42,927 nucleotides of DNA from Propionibacteriaceae bacterium (GCA_020846255.1 JADLEH010000104.1:1-42927); one strand, 5' to 3'; shown: positions 24,004 through 32,303, counted from the first letter of the stretch. Numbers and translations are program-made. Notes: generated by a model not told the origin, from the sequence alone.

Positions 24004-26826
24004 GTGGCAGCCGCGCCGACCCGAGCACCCGACTGGGATCCGACGACGATCCCCGCCGTCGCCGTGGCCGAGTTCCTCCGCACCGATCCCGACACCGGGC
24101 TCACCGGCGCCGAAGCCGCGCGGAGGCTCCTGGCGCGCGGACCGAACACGCTGGTCGGCCGGGACCGCCAGCCGTGGTGGCGGCGGCTCCTGCGCCAGTT
24201 CACCGACCCGCTGGTCTACCTGCTGCTGGTCGCGGTGGCCATCTCCGGGGTCGCCTGGGCTGCTGAGGGTGCGGCCGGGCTGCCGGTCGACGTGCTGGTG
24301 ATCGTCGCCGTCCTCGTGCTCAACGCAACGATCGGCTTCGCGCAGGAGGCCAGGGCCGAGGGCGCCGTGGCAGCGCTCGCCAGGCTGACCGCCGCCACGG
24401 CGAGCGTCGTGCGCGACGGGCGACTCGTCGTGGTCCCGGCGGCAGAGCTCGTGCCGGGTGACCTGCTGCACCTCAGTGAGGGGGACGCCGTCGGGGCTGA
24501 CGCCCGGCTGGTCAGGACCAGCGGGCTGCGGGTCCTTGAAGCCGCGCTCACCGGCGAGAGCGAGGCGGTCAGCAAGGACCCGGCACCCCTCGCTGCGCCG
24601 GCGGGGATCGGTGACCGCCTGGATATGGTGCACCGCGGGACGGCGGTGGTGCAGGGCTCCGGCGAGGCCATCGTCACGGCCACCGGGATGGCGACCGAGG
24701 TCGGCACGATCGCTGAACTCCTCCAGAACACGGTCGCAGAACCTACCCCCCTGGAGCGGGACCTGGCCGCCGTGTCCCGGCTCCTCGGGCTCACCGTCGT
24801 GGCCATCGCCGTCCTGGTGATGGCCGTGATCGCCCTCACCAACCACCTCCGGACCCTCGCCGACGTTGTGGCGGTGCTGCTCCTCGGGGTGTCGCTGGCT
24901 GTGGCAGCCGTGCCGGAGGGGCTGCTGGCGATCCTCTCCGTGGTCCTTGCCATCGGCGTCCAGCGGATGGCCGGCCGCGGGGCTGTGGTCAAGCGGCTGC
25001 ACTCGGTGGAGACCCTCGGCTGCGCCACCGTGATCGCCTCGGACAAGACCGGCACGCTCACGCGGAACGAGATGACCGTCCAGCGCGTCCTCACCGCCTC
25101 TGGGGAGGTGCGGCTCACCGGCACCGGTTACCGGGCCGAGGGCGAGCCGGTCGCCGTCACCGGTTCCCTCGCCGACCCGGACCTGGTCGCGGAGGTGGAG
25201 CTGGTGTTGCTCGGCGGTGCGCTGGCGAACAACGCCGTCGTCAACGAGGGCGCCGACGGGGTGGAGGTGCACGGCGACCCGACCGAGGCTGCCTTCCTGG
25301 TCGCGGCCCGCAAGCTCGCCGGCCTGGAGGAGCGGCTGGCGGGGATGGACCGGCGGGGCGAGATCCCGTTCACCCCGGAGCGCAGGTTGATGTCCGCCGT
25401 CCACTGGAACCGTCCCCTTGCCCGGCTGGACATCATCACCAAGGGCGCTGCCGACGTGCTGCTCGGACGGTGCGTCGCCGTCCAGCACGGCGAGGAGGTG
25501 GTGGGGCTCACCCCTGGCGAGCGGGCCCGGATCCTTGCCGGCATCGAGCGGCTGTCCGCCGACGCCTACCGGACCCTCGGTGTCGGCTACGCCTGGTTCG
25601 ACCCTGCCGAACACAGCTCGGTGCTGGACCGGCTCGGCACGGCAGCGGCCGACGGGCTCGAGCACGGGCTCGTCTACGCCGGAGCTGTCGGGATCATCGA
25701 CCCGCCGCGCGGCGAGGTGCTCGCCGCGATCAGCCAGGCGCAGCGCGCCGGCGTCCGGGTACTGATGATCACCGGCGACCACCCCGCAACGGCGGCCCGG
25801 ATCGCCGACGACCTGGGGATCACCACGTCCGGCGCCCCGGTAACCACCGGGGCGGCTCTCCAGGCGGCCACCCCGGAGTGGTTGGCCGCGCGGGTCGCTG
25901 TCGGCTCGGTCTACGCCCGGGTCGCTCCGGCCCAGAAGCTGGCCCTGGTGCGGGCCCTGCAGGCCGGCGGCCAGGTGGTGGCCATGACCGGGGACGGCGT
26001 CAACGACGCCCCGGCACTGAAGGCGGCCGACATCGGGGTCGCGATGGGCAGGTCGGGCACCGAGGTGAGCAAGGAGGCCGCCGACCTGGTGCTGGCCGAC
26101 GACAACTTCGCCACCATCGTCGCTGCGATCCGGGAAGGCCGGCTGATCTTCGACAACATCGGCAAGTTCCTGCGCTACCTGCTCTCCTCGAACCTCGGCG
26201 AGGTGTGCACCGTCTTCGGCGGGGTGGTGCTGGCCGGCTGGCTGGGTCTCGCCGCCGGCGCCGGCGAAGGGATCGCCCTGCCGTTGCTGGCGACCCAGAT
26301 CCTGTGGATCAACCTCGTCACGGACTCGGGGCCGGCCCTGGCGATGGGCGTCGACCCCGAGGTGGGTGAGGTGATGGCCAGGCCGCCCCGGCGTCCGGGC
26401 GCGCCGTTGATCGATGCCCGGATGTGGGCCTGGGTGCTGTGGATCGGCCTGCTGATGGGCGTGGTCACCCTGTTCAGCATCGACTTCTTCCTGCCCGGCG
26501 GGTTGGTGCCGGGGGAGTCGACGCTGGCGGTCGGGCGGACGGTCGGCTTCACCACCCTCGTGCTGGCCCAGCTGTTCAACGCCTTCAACTCCCGCTCGGC
26601 GACCGCGTCGGCCTTCACCGGCCTGTTCGCCAACCCCTGGCTCTGGGCGGCCGTCGCGCTCGCCGTCGTGCTCCAGGTGGCCATCACCGAGGTCGGCTGG
26701 CTCCAGGTCGCCTTCGGTACCGCTGCGCTGGACCCGGTGCACTGGCTGGTCAGCGCGACGGCGGCCTCCGTGGTGCTGTGGGCGGAGGAGGCCCGCAAGC
26801 TGGTGCTCCGCCTCCTCCGCCGCTGA
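24004..26826 (+). CDS. P2-type cation-transporting ATPase (Ca2+-like)
   Basis: The 940-aa protein starts at GTG behind GAGGTGAGGA. It has the complete P-type set: N-terminal cation-ATPase domain (about 20-90), TGES actuator motif in ALTGESEAV, phosphorylation motif DKTGT with Asp347, hinge MTGDGVNDAPALK, and about ten membrane spans with a C-terminal domain. The transport-site helix reads AAVPEGLLAIL (PEGL, as in P2 pumps) and M6 has WINLVTDSGPALAMG with the conserved Asn and Asp. P2A Ca2+ or Mn2+ export is most likely; specificity is not proven. It is tail-to-tail with dps with only 3 bp between them. Confidence 0.92.
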   Translation: MAAAPTRAPDWDPTTIPAVAVAEFLRTDPDTGLTGAEAARRLLARGPNTLVGRDRQPWWRRLLRQFTDPLVYLLLVAVAISGVAWAAEGAAGLPVDVLVIVAVLVLNATIGFAQEARAEGAVAALARLTAATASVVRDGRLVVVPAAELVPGDLLHLSEGDAVGADARLVRTSGLRVLEAALTGESEAVSKDPAPLAAPAGIGDRLDMVHRGTAVVQGSGEAIVTATGMATEVGTIAELLQNTVAEPTPLERDLAAVSRLLGLTVVAIAVLVMAVIALTNHLRTLADVVAVLLLGVSLAVAAVPEGLLAILSVVLAIGVQRMAGRGAVVKRLHSVETLGCATVIASDKTGTLTRNEMTVQRVLTASGEVRLTGTGYRAEGEPVAVTGSLADPDLVAEVELVLLGGALANNAVVNEGADGVEVHGDPTEAAFLVAARKLAGLEERLAGMDRRGEIPFTPERRLMSAVHWNRPLARLDIITKGAADVLLGRCVAVQHGEEVVGLTPGERARILAGIERLSADAYRTLGVGYAWFDPAEHSSVLDRLGTAAADGLEHGLVYAGAVGIIDPPRGEVLAAISQAQRAGVRVLMITGDHPATAARIADDLGITTSGAPVTTGAALQAATPEWLAARVAVGSVYARVAPAQKLALVRALQAGGQVVAMTGDGVNDAPALKAADIGVAMGRSGTEVSKEAADLVLADDNFATIVAAIREGRLIFDNIGKFLRYLLSSNLGEVCTVFGGVVLAGWLGLAAGAGEGIALPLLATQILWINLVTDSGPALAMGVDPEVGEVMARPPRRPGAPLIDARMWAWVLWIGLLMGVVTLFSIDFFLPGGLVPGESTLAVGRTVGFTTLVLAQLFNAFNSRSATASAFTGLFANPWLWAAVALAVVLQVAITEVGWLQVAFGTAALDPVHWLVSATAASVVLWAEEARKLVLRLLRR

Positions 26827-26829
26827 TCG

Positions 26830-27339
26830 TCAGGCCGGGATGGTGCCGGCTGCGTTCTCCAGGTGGGCGCGGACGAACCACTGGAACTTCTCCAGCTCGG
26901 CCGTCTGCCCGATCAGGAGGTCCTGGGTGACCAGGTCGAGCTCCTCCAGGTCGTCCAGCGCCTTGCGGTTGGAGGCCACGACGCCGTCGTAGACCTTGTC
27001 GAGCGCCTCGAGGTGGGTCTGGACCAGGGCCCGGCCCAGCGGGTAGTCGTCCCAGGTGCGGGTGGAGACGATCGCGCCGGGGGTGCCGTTGGGCGATGCG
27101 CCCAGGGCCGCGATCCGCTCGGCGACGGCGTCCGCGTACAGCCGGACCAGCTCAACCTGGGGATCGATCATCTCGTGCACCCCGATGAAGTTGGGGCCGA
27201 CGACGTTCCAGTGCACGTGCTTCAAGGTCAGGTGCAGGTCGTTGTAGCAGGCGAGTCGCTCCTGCAGGATCGCGACGACCTGGGTGGCCTCGTCGCTGGA
27301 CAACCCCGGCAGGGTGAACTTGCTCTTGGTTGTGGCCAT
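26830..27339 (-). CDS. dps: Dps-family DNA-protecting ferritin-like protein
   Basis: The 169-aa product has the Dps four-helix bundle and ferroxidase signature: HVHWNVVGPNFIGVHEMID with His43, His55 and Asp59, and DAVAERIAALG with Asp70 and Glu74. The C-terminal EKFQWFVRAHLEN helix is typical. Dps dodecamers oxidise and store iron and shield DNA in stationary phase or oxidative stress. AAGGAG precedes the ATG. A weaker SigF/SigB-like promoter candidate lies upstream, which would fit the stress theme of the region. Confidence 0.95.
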   Translation of the reverse strand: MATTKSKFTLPGLSSDEATQVVAILQERLACYNDLHLTLKHVHWNVVGPNFIGVHEMIDPQVELVRLYADAVAERIAALGASPNGTPGAIVSTRTWDDYPLGRALVQTHLEALDKVYDGVVASNRKALDDLEELDLVTQDLLIGQTAELEKFQWFVRAHLENAAGTIPA

Positions 27340-27384
27340 GGCATCTCCTTCGGTTACTGGTGACCGCGCGGGTACTCCGGTCCT

Positions 27385-27409
27385 GTACCCGGATGATTCG
27401 ACGCCAGAC
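27385..27409 (-). promoter_or_regulatory. Possible SigF/SigB-type promoter of dps
   Basis: GGGTAC (27385-27390, minus) has GTCT 15 nt upstream instead of the usual GTTT; a true GTTT stands 20 nt upstream, which is too far. It is therefore only a partial match. Confidence 0.35.
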
Positions 27410-27441
27410 CAAACCGGTCCAGCTGCGGCGGCATTCCCGGA

Positions 27442-27918
27442 TCAGGCGCCGCCCAACACGGCCACCAGCCACACCCCGGCGGACGCGAGCGCCAGCGCGA
27501 GCTCGATCAGCATGCCGAGGCCGGTCGCCTTCAGGCCGACCACGGCAGAGGCCCAGGCCCGTCGCGGTTCCCGCAGCCGCAGGTACTCGGCGAGGAACAG
27601 CCCGAGCGGGAAGAAGAGCAGCAGCCCGACCACCGGGATGACGAAGAAGCCGACGATGCCGGCCAGCCCGGCCAAGACGAGGGAACGCCCGGGCACTCCG
27701 GCGGCACGGGTGTGCCGGGCCGTGATGAACCAGGTGATGGTCGCCCCGACCGCCAGCAGTAGCACGCAACCGGCGAAGACCAGCCAGGCCTGGGTGGTGC
27801 CGGTGAGCACGGCCCAGACGAGTACAGCGAGGGCGATCAGGATCGAGCCCGGCAGGACCGGGATCACGATGCCGACCAGCCCGATCAGGATGGCCAGCCC
27901 GACCAGTACCTCCAGCAT
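27442..27918 (-). CDS. DUF456-family membrane protein
   Basis: The ORF is open from 28095, but ATG 27918 follows GGAGG, giving 158 aa. Four or five hydrophobic helices are separated by Gly/Pro-rich turns; VGLAILIGLVGIVIPVLPGS at the start, followed by FVIPVVGLLLFFPLGLFLAEYL and a conserved-looking GLKATGLGMLIEL, fit DUF456. Function is unknown. It lies on the same strand as dps, 102 bp upstream of it, and is divergent from cobT. Confidence 0.82.
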   Translation of the reverse strand: MLEVLVGLAILIGLVGIVIPVLPGSILIALAVLVWAVLTGTTQAWLVFAGCVLLLAVGATITWFITARHTRAAGVPGRSLVLAGLAGIVGFFVIPVVGLLLFFPLGLFLAEYLRLREPRRAWASAVVGLKATGLGMLIELALALASAGVWLVAVLGGA

Positions 27919-27998
27919 CGCGAACCTCCAGATCAGGGGAGCCGTTCGGCGTCCCTGCCGAATAGTGTGCCAAGGCCATCCGAACCGGCCGTCGTGGC

Positions 27999-28004
27999 TA
28001 GGGT
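27999..28004 (+). promoter_or_regulatory. Candidate -10 box of cobT
   Basis: TAGGGT lies 47 nt before the cobT start. The resulting leader of about 40 nt is too short for a cobalamin riboswitch. Confidence 0.4.
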
Positions 28005-28051
28005 GTTCGCGTCGGGAGCCACTGCGGCCCCCACGCTCAGGAGAAGTACCC

Positions 28052-29095
28052 ATGAACCCAGTCGTGCAGTCCACTCCGGTCAGGGCGCCGAGCAACCCGG
28101 CCTATGCCGCAGCCCGCGAGCTCAGCGACGGTCAGGCCAAGCCGCTGGGCGCCCTCGGTGACCTGGAGACCCTTGCCGCCTGGGTTGCCGCCTGTCAGGG
28201 ACACTGCCCGCCGCGGCAGCTGGACGACGTCCGGGTGGTCGTCTTCGCCGGCGACCACGGGGTCGCGCAGGACGGCGTCTCGGCCTATCCGGCCGAGATC
28301 ACCCCGGCCATGGTCTACGGCATCGCCGCCGGTCACGCCGGGGTGTCAGCCCTTGCCGCGGCCAACGACGTGCGGGTCTCGATCTACGACCTCGGCGTGG
28401 CCGTCGACTTCCCGGACCTGCCGCCGGAGATCAGCCGGTTCAAGGTCCGCAGGTCCAGTGGCGCGATCCACCTCACCGACGCGCTGACCCGGGAGGAGGC
28501 CGAGCAGGCGATCGCTGCCGGCGACCGGATCGCCGCCGAACAGGTGGCCGACGGCGCCCAGCTGCTGATCGCCGGGGACCTCGGCATCGGCAACACCACC
28601 ATCGCGGCAGCGCTGATCGCGGCCAGCCTCGGTGTGCCGGCAGCAGCTGTCACCGGCCGCGGCACCGGGATCGACGAAGGCACCCTCGTGCACAAGACCG
28701 CTCTGGTGGAGGCAGCGCTCGCCCGGGCCGGTGAACGGGTGGCCGATCCGGTGGAGCGGCTCGCGGCGATCGGCTCGGCGGACTTCGCGGCGGCGGCCGG
28801 CTTCATCGCCGGGGCAGCGCGCCGCGGCGTGCCGGTGCTCCTGGACGGGGTGATCGCCGCGGCGGAGGCGCTGGTCGCCGAGGACCTGGCGCCCGGGACC
28901 AGGGGCTGGCTGCAGGCCGGGCACCGCTCCACCGAGCCGGGCCAGGCGCTCGCCCTCGACCGGTTGGGCCTCAAGCCGTTGGTGGACTTCTCGATGCGGC
29001 TGGGGGAGGGCAGCGGCGCCGTGCTCGCCGTGCCGATGGTCCGCTCGGCGGTGGCTGCCCTCACCGGCATCGCCCAGCTGGCCGACCTGACATGA
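28052..29095 (+). CDS. cobT: Nicotinate-nucleotide--dimethylbenzimidazole phosphoribosyltransferase
   Basis: The ORF is open from 27284, but the ATG at 28052 follows AGGAGAAG, giving 347 aa, the usual CobT size. Signatures are GALGDLETLA, VVFAGDHGVAQDGVSAYP, GDLGIGNTT, GRGTGIDEGTL and the C-terminal RLGEGSGAVLA with the catalytic Glu. The enzyme makes alpha-ribazole phosphate, activating the lower ligand of cobalamin. Its stop overlaps the cobS start (ATGA), showing translational coupling. Confidence 0.95.
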   Translation: MNPVVQSTPVRAPSNPAYAAARELSDGQAKPLGALGDLETLAAWVAACQGHCPPRQLDDVRVVVFAGDHGVAQDGVSAYPAEITPAMVYGIAAGHAGVSALAAANDVRVSIYDLGVAVDFPDLPPEISRFKVRRSSGAIHLTDALTREEAEQAIAAGDRIAAEQVADGAQLLIAGDLGIGNTTIAAALIAASLGVPAAAVTGRGTGIDEGTLVHKTALVEAALARAGERVADPVERLAAIGSADFAAAAGFIAGAARRGVPVLLDGVIAAAEALVAEDLAPGTRGWLQAGHRSTEPGQALALDRLGLKPLVDFSMRLGEGSGAVLAVPMVRSAVAALTGIAQLADLT

Positions 29096-29859
29096 ACCGG
29101 CTCGCCGGCTTTCGGCTGGCGGTCGGCCTGCTGACGGTCGTCCCGGTCCGGCCACCGGCGGAGATCGGCCGTCCGCAGGCCCGGACGGCGATGCTCGTCG
29201 CGCCGCTGGCGGTGCTGCCGGTTGCGCTCGCAGCCGGCGTGGCCGGCTGGGGAGCCGTCTGGGTCGGGCTGCCGGGGCTGCTGGCCGGGTTGCTGGCAGT
29301 TGCGGTGCTCGCGCTGGGCACGCGGGCCATGCACCTGGACGGTCTCGCCGACACCACCGACGGCCTCGGCAGCGGCAAGGACGCCGCCCGTGCGCTTGAG
29401 ATCATGCGTCGCGGCGACATCGGCCCGATGGGGACGGTCGCGCTCATCCTCGCCCTCGCGCTGCAGGCCGTCGCAGCCGGCGCCGTGCTCGAACTCCGGC
29501 ACGGCTGGCTGCTGCTGGTGGTGCTGGTCTGTCTCTCCCGGGCCGCGCTGTTGTTCGGTTGTGCCACCGGTGTGCCGTCGGCCCGGCCGGACGGGTTGGG
29601 CGCCCTGGTGGCAGGGAGCGTGCCCGCGCCCTGGGCCGTCCTCGCCGGCCTGCTCTGGTTCGGGCTCGCCGGTGGCGTCGGCCTGCTCGTCGGCCAGGCC
29701 TGGTGGCTGCCGCTGGTCGGGGCGGCGCTGGCAGCTGCAGCCTGCATCCTGCTGCTGCGGCGGTGCGTCCGCAGGTTCGGCGGAATCACCGGCGACGTGC
29801 TCGGCGCCCTGGTCGAGGTCGCCGCGACGGTCCTGCTGGTGGTCGCAGCCGCCGGCTGA
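29092..29859 (+). CDS. cobS: Adenosylcobinamide-GDP ribazoletransferase (cobalamin synthase)
   Basis: The 255-aa polytopic membrane protein begins FRLAVGLLTVVPV and contains the metal-binding MHLDGLADTTDGLG typical of CobS, followed by RRGDIGPMG. It joins alpha-ribazole(-phosphate) to adenosylcobinamide-GDP in the last steps of B12 assembly. The start overlaps cobT by four bases. It converges on cobU, so all three nucleotide-loop genes are adjacent but not in one operon. Confidence 0.94.
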   Translation: MNRLAGFRLAVGLLTVVPVRPPAEIGRPQARTAMLVAPLAVLPVALAAGVAGWGAVWVGLPGLLAGLLAVAVLALGTRAMHLDGLADTTDGLGSGKDAARALEIMRRGDIGPMGTVALILALALQAVAAGAVLELRHGWLLLVVLVCLSRAALLFGCATGVPSARPDGLGALVAGSVPAPWAVLAGLLWFGLAGGVGLLVGQAWWLPLVGAALAAAACILLLRRCVRRFGGITGDVLGALVEVAATVLLVVAAAG

Positions 29860-29866
29860 GGCCGGG

Positions 29867-29894
29867 CCTTCACCGGCCGGCCTTCACCGGCCGG
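29867..29894. repeat. 14-bp tandem duplication
   Basis: CCTTCACCGGCCGG occurs twice in perfect tandem in the 45-bp gap between cobS and cobU. Each copy contains the palindrome CCGGCCGG, so the array can fold. It may be a replication-slippage product. Confidence 0.7.
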
Positions 29895-29904
29895 AGGTCC
29901 CTGC

Positions 29905-30438
29905 TCAGAGCAGGAGTGGGCGGCCGGAAACCATGAGCACGACCCGGTCGCAGGCCTCCCCCAGTTGCTGGTTGATCCGGCCGAGGTGGTCGGCGAAGAG
30001 CCGGCCGGCGCGGTACTCCGACACCAGTCCCCAGCCGACCTCGTTGGTCACGACCACCACTTCGCCGGGATGGTTCCGGACGGCCTCGGCGAGGGCAGCC
30101 ACCTCCACGGCGAGCCGCTGCGCCCACTCGGGCTCCTCGGCGTCCCAGGCCTTCCAGGAGTCGAGGAGCCGGGTGAGCCAGGTGCCCAGGCAGTCGATCA
30201 GCACCGGACCGGGTGCATCGGCCACGGCATCGGCGATGGCGAGGGTCTCCACCGTCCGCCACGCCGCCGGACGGCGCAGGCGGTGGGCAGCGACCCGGGC
30301 AGCCCACTCCGGGTCGCCGGCCGGATCGGCGGGATAGCCGGGTGCGACATAGGTGACCGGATCATCGGGGGACAGCAGAGCCTCGGCGTAGCGGGACTTG
30401 CCGCTGCGCACCCCACCGGTGACCAGGACGTGAGCCAT
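29905..30438 (-). CDS. cobU: Adenosylcobinamide kinase / adenosylcobinamide-phosphate guanylyltransferase
   Basis: The ORF track extends far upstream, but the gene starts at ATG 30438, giving 177 aa. The P-loop GGVRSGKSRYAE opens the protein; VTYVAPGYPADP, VLIDCLGTWLTRLL and VVVVTNEVGWGLV...FADHLGRINQQLG follow the CobU/CobP pattern. The enzyme phosphorylates cobinamide and transfers GMP. A TAGGGT -10 box stands exactly 7 nt before the ATG, so the mRNA is probably leaderless. It is divergent from glutaminase across 27 bp. Confidence 0.95.
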   Translation of the reverse strand: MAHVLVTGGVRSGKSRYAEALLSPDDPVTYVAPGYPADPAGDPEWAARVAAHRLRRPAAWRTVETLAIADAVADAPGPVLIDCLGTWLTRLLDSWKAWDAEEPEWAQRLAVEVAALAEAVRNHPGEVVVVTNEVGWGLVSEYRAGRLFADHLGRINQQLGEACDRVVLMVSGRPLLL

Positions 30439-30445
30439 GGCCCGA

Positions 30446-30451
30446 ACCCTA
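30446..30451 (-). promoter_or_regulatory. Leaderless-type -10 box of cobU
   Basis: TAGGGT on the minus strand is 7 nt from the cobU ATG and is separated from the opposing glutaminase -10 box by a single base. Confidence 0.6.
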
Positions 30452-30452
30452 C

Positions 30453-30458
30453 TAACCT
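30453..30458 (+). promoter_or_regulatory. Leaderless-type -10 box of the glutaminase gene
   Basis: TAACCT on the plus strand is 7 nt from GTG 30466. With the cobU box it forms a back-to-back pair, so polymerase probably cannot occupy both at once. Confidence 0.55.
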
Positions 30459-30465
30459 CACCGGG

Positions 30466-31443
30466 GTGAGTGACTCCGAAGCGTTCGTCTCCACCGGCCG
30501 GCTTGCCCCAGCAGCTGAGGTGCGGCGACTCCTGCAGGCCGTCCACGCCGAGGTGGCAGCACTCAGCGAGGGTGAGAACTCGCAGGTCTACCCGACGCTG
30601 GCGCAGGCGGACCCGCAGCGGTTCGGGCTCTGCATGGTCGCCACCGACGGTCAGGTCTTCGAGTGCGGTGACGCCCTGGCCGGGTTCTCCCTGATGAGTG
30701 TTGCCAAGCCGTTCACCTTCGCCCTGGTGTGCGCCCACCTCGGCGCCGACCGGGCCCGCAGCGAACTCGGGGTGAATGCGACCGGGCAGGCGTTCAACGC
30801 GGTCGGGCCGGTGCTGGCGGCGCCCGGTGGCCGCACCAACCCGATGGTCAACGCCGGCGCCATCGCCACCTGCAGCCGCCTTCCGGGCGCCGGCGTCGAG
30901 GAGCAGTGGCTGCACCTGCTGGCCGGGTTGTCGGCCTTCGCCGGCCGCGACCTGGCGCTGGACGAGGAGGTCTACGCGAACGTGACGGCCACCAACTTCC
31001 GCAACCGGGAGATCACGGCTGCCCTCGACCGGCAGGGTGCCCTCGCCGGCGATCCGGACGCCGCGCTCGAGCTGTACACCCGGCAGAGCAGCCTGCTGGT
31101 GACGGCACACGACCTGGCGGTGATGGGGGCGACGCTGGCCGATGGCGGGGTGAACCCCGTGACTCGCAGCCGGGTCATCGCCCAGCCGTTGTGCCAGCCG
31201 GTGCTGGCCGTGATGGCCACGGCCGGCATGTACGAGCGGTCCGGGGACTGGCTCTACGACGTCGGGCTGCCCGGCAAGTCCGGGATCGGCGGCGGCGTGG
31301 TGACCGTCTCCCCCGGCAAGGGCGGGCTGGGGAGCTTCTCGCCGCGCCTGGATGCGGCCGGCAACAGCGTCCGCGGCGTGCGCGCGGCCATGCGGCTGGC
31401 TGCCGAACTCGGCCTCGGGCTGTTCGCCTCCCGCCCCTCCTGA
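30466..31443 (+). CDS. glsA: Glutaminase A
   Basis: The ORF is open from 29965, but upstream sequence is cobU antisense. GTG 30466 gives 325 aa, typical for the serine-dependent glutaminase family. The catalytic S-x-x-K is in FSLMSVAKPF; other signatures are NPMVNAGAIAT, TRQSSLLVTAHDLAVMGATLADGG and KSGIGGGVVTVSPGKGGLG. The enzyme hydrolyses L-glutamine to glutamate and ammonia in the cytoplasm. No ribosome site is present; a leaderless-type promoter fits instead. It is tail-to-tail with the APH-like gene with one base between. Confidence 0.94.
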   Translation: MSDSEAFVSTGRLAPAAEVRRLLQAVHAEVAALSEGENSQVYPTLAQADPQRFGLCMVATDGQVFECGDALAGFSLMSVAKPFTFALVCAHLGADRARSELGVNATGQAFNAVGPVLAAPGGRTNPMVNAGAIATCSRLPGAGVEEQWLHLLAGLSAFAGRDLALDEEVYANVTATNFRNREITAALDRQGALAGDPDAALELYTRQSSLLVTAHDLAVMGATLADGGVNPVTRSRVIAQPLCQPVLAVMATAGMYERSGDWLYDVGLPGKSGIGGGVVTVSPGKGGLGSFSPRLDAAGNSVRGVRAAMRLAAELGLGLFASRPS

Positions 31444-31444
31444 C

Positions 31445-32185
31445 CTAACGCAGCCGGCCGCGGGCCAGCCGGTCGGCGTCGACGCGGTACCCGGCGGCGT
31501 GCCGGGCCAGTTCCGGGTTGCCCAGCTCTGCCGCAGCGGCCTCGCTGAAATCGGCCAGGGCCTGGAGGCGGAGCACGGCTGTCGAAACCAGCGCTGCCGG
31601 GGTCGCGGCGGAACGGTAGGCGGCGAGCAGGCGACCCAGCCGGCCCGCACGCTCGGCCGCAGTGAACGGGCCGCTCTCCAGGGCGCCGGTCAGCGGCACC
31701 AGCCGGTAGGCCAGGTAGGCCAGATCCCAGGCCCGCGGTCCGGGAGAGCTGTGGTCGAAGTCGATCACCCCGGTGAGCCTGCCGGCGGTGAAGACCAGGT
31801 TGTAGGGCGCGAAGTCGTTGTGGCAGACCACCTCCGCCGGCTCCCGGACGGGTGAGCGCCAGCCGGAGGCGACCACGGCGAGCGGCACCGAGGCGTCGTG
31901 GAGCCGGCGCAGGAGCACCGCAGCAGCGCCGAGCACCGACTCGGCCCAGACCCATTCCGGCATCGGGTACGCCGGCACCGTTCCGGGAAGGAAACTCAGT
32001 CGCTCCCGGCCGTCAGCGGTCAGCCCGAGCCGGCGCGGAGTCTCGGGAATGCCGGCCTCCGCGTAGAGGTCGAGCAACCGGTGGACCTGGGGCGTCCACC
32101 GCCCGGCCGGGCGGAGCACCTCGTCGCCGAGACGGCTGACGGCCCCCATGTTGCCGCCGGCCAGCGGCTGCTCAGCTGCGTCCAC
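31445..32185 (-). CDS. APH-family phosphotransferase (aminoglycoside/choline kinase-like)
   Basis: The 246-aa product has the kinase catalytic loop CHNDFAPYNLVF and the metal-binding GVIDFDHSSPGPRAWDLAY of the APH family. In the catalytic loop the usual HxD is H-N-D, with the downstream Asn also present. The N-terminal GGNMGAVSRLGDEVLRPAG is a short nucleotide-binding lobe. Start GTG 32185 keeps that lobe intact. Such proteins phosphorylate small alcohols or antibiotics; this subfamily is usually uncharacterised and a resistance role should not be assumed. It lies downstream of a large inverted repeat separating it from ldh. Confidence 0.82.
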   Translation of the reverse strand: MDAAEQPLAGGNMGAVSRLGDEVLRPAGRWTPQVHRLLDLYAEAGIPETPRRLGLTADGRERLSFLPGTVPAYPMPEWVWAESVLGAAAVLLRRLHDASVPLAVVASGWRSPVREPAEVVCHNDFAPYNLVFTAGRLTGVIDFDHSSPGPRAWDLAYLAYRLVPLTGALESGPFTAAERAGRLGRLLAAYRSAATPAALVSTAVLRLQALADFSEAAAAELGNPELARHAAGYRVDADRLARGRLR

Positions 32186-32211
32186 GGCCCCATTCGACCA
32201 CCCCGAACCCG

Positions 32212-32281
32212 CCGAGAGCCAGCCTTGGCGTCGAGGGCCAGCGCCCAGGGCATGGCGCTCGACGCCAAGGCTGGCCCTCGG
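32212..32281. repeat. Long inverted repeat (18-bp perfect arms, about 24 bp with one mismatch)
   Basis: GCCAGCCTTGGCGTCGAG is repeated in perfect inverted form as CTCGACGCCAAGGCTGGC, and CCGAG/CTCGG extends the stem past one mismatch. The loop is 22 nt. It fills most of the 118-bp gap between ldh and the APH-like gene on the minus strand. It could be a terminator or attenuator, or a small palindromic mobile element. Confidence 0.8.
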
Positions 32282-32303
32282 TGATGGGGCGGACGGAGCA
32301 GGG

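Noticed and set aside
27385-27414. GTTT-N20-GGGTAC upstream of dps as a full SigF/SigB promoter
   Set aside because: The GTTT is about 4 nt too far from GGGTAC; only the weaker GTCT spacing fits, so it was kept as a low-confidence candidate.
28005-28051. Possible cobalamin riboswitch upstream of cobT
   Set aside because: The leader is under 50 nt and no B12-box-like sequence was seen, so there is no room for the riboswitch.
29900-29914. CCTGCTC-A-GAGCAGG palindrome at the end of cobU
   Set aside because: It includes the cobU stop codon and last Leu codons; too small and embedded to call a terminator with confidence.
31445-32185. APH-like gene as an aminoglycoside resistance determinant
   Set aside because: The family is broad, the context is housekeeping and no mobile element is present, so a resistance call is unsupported.
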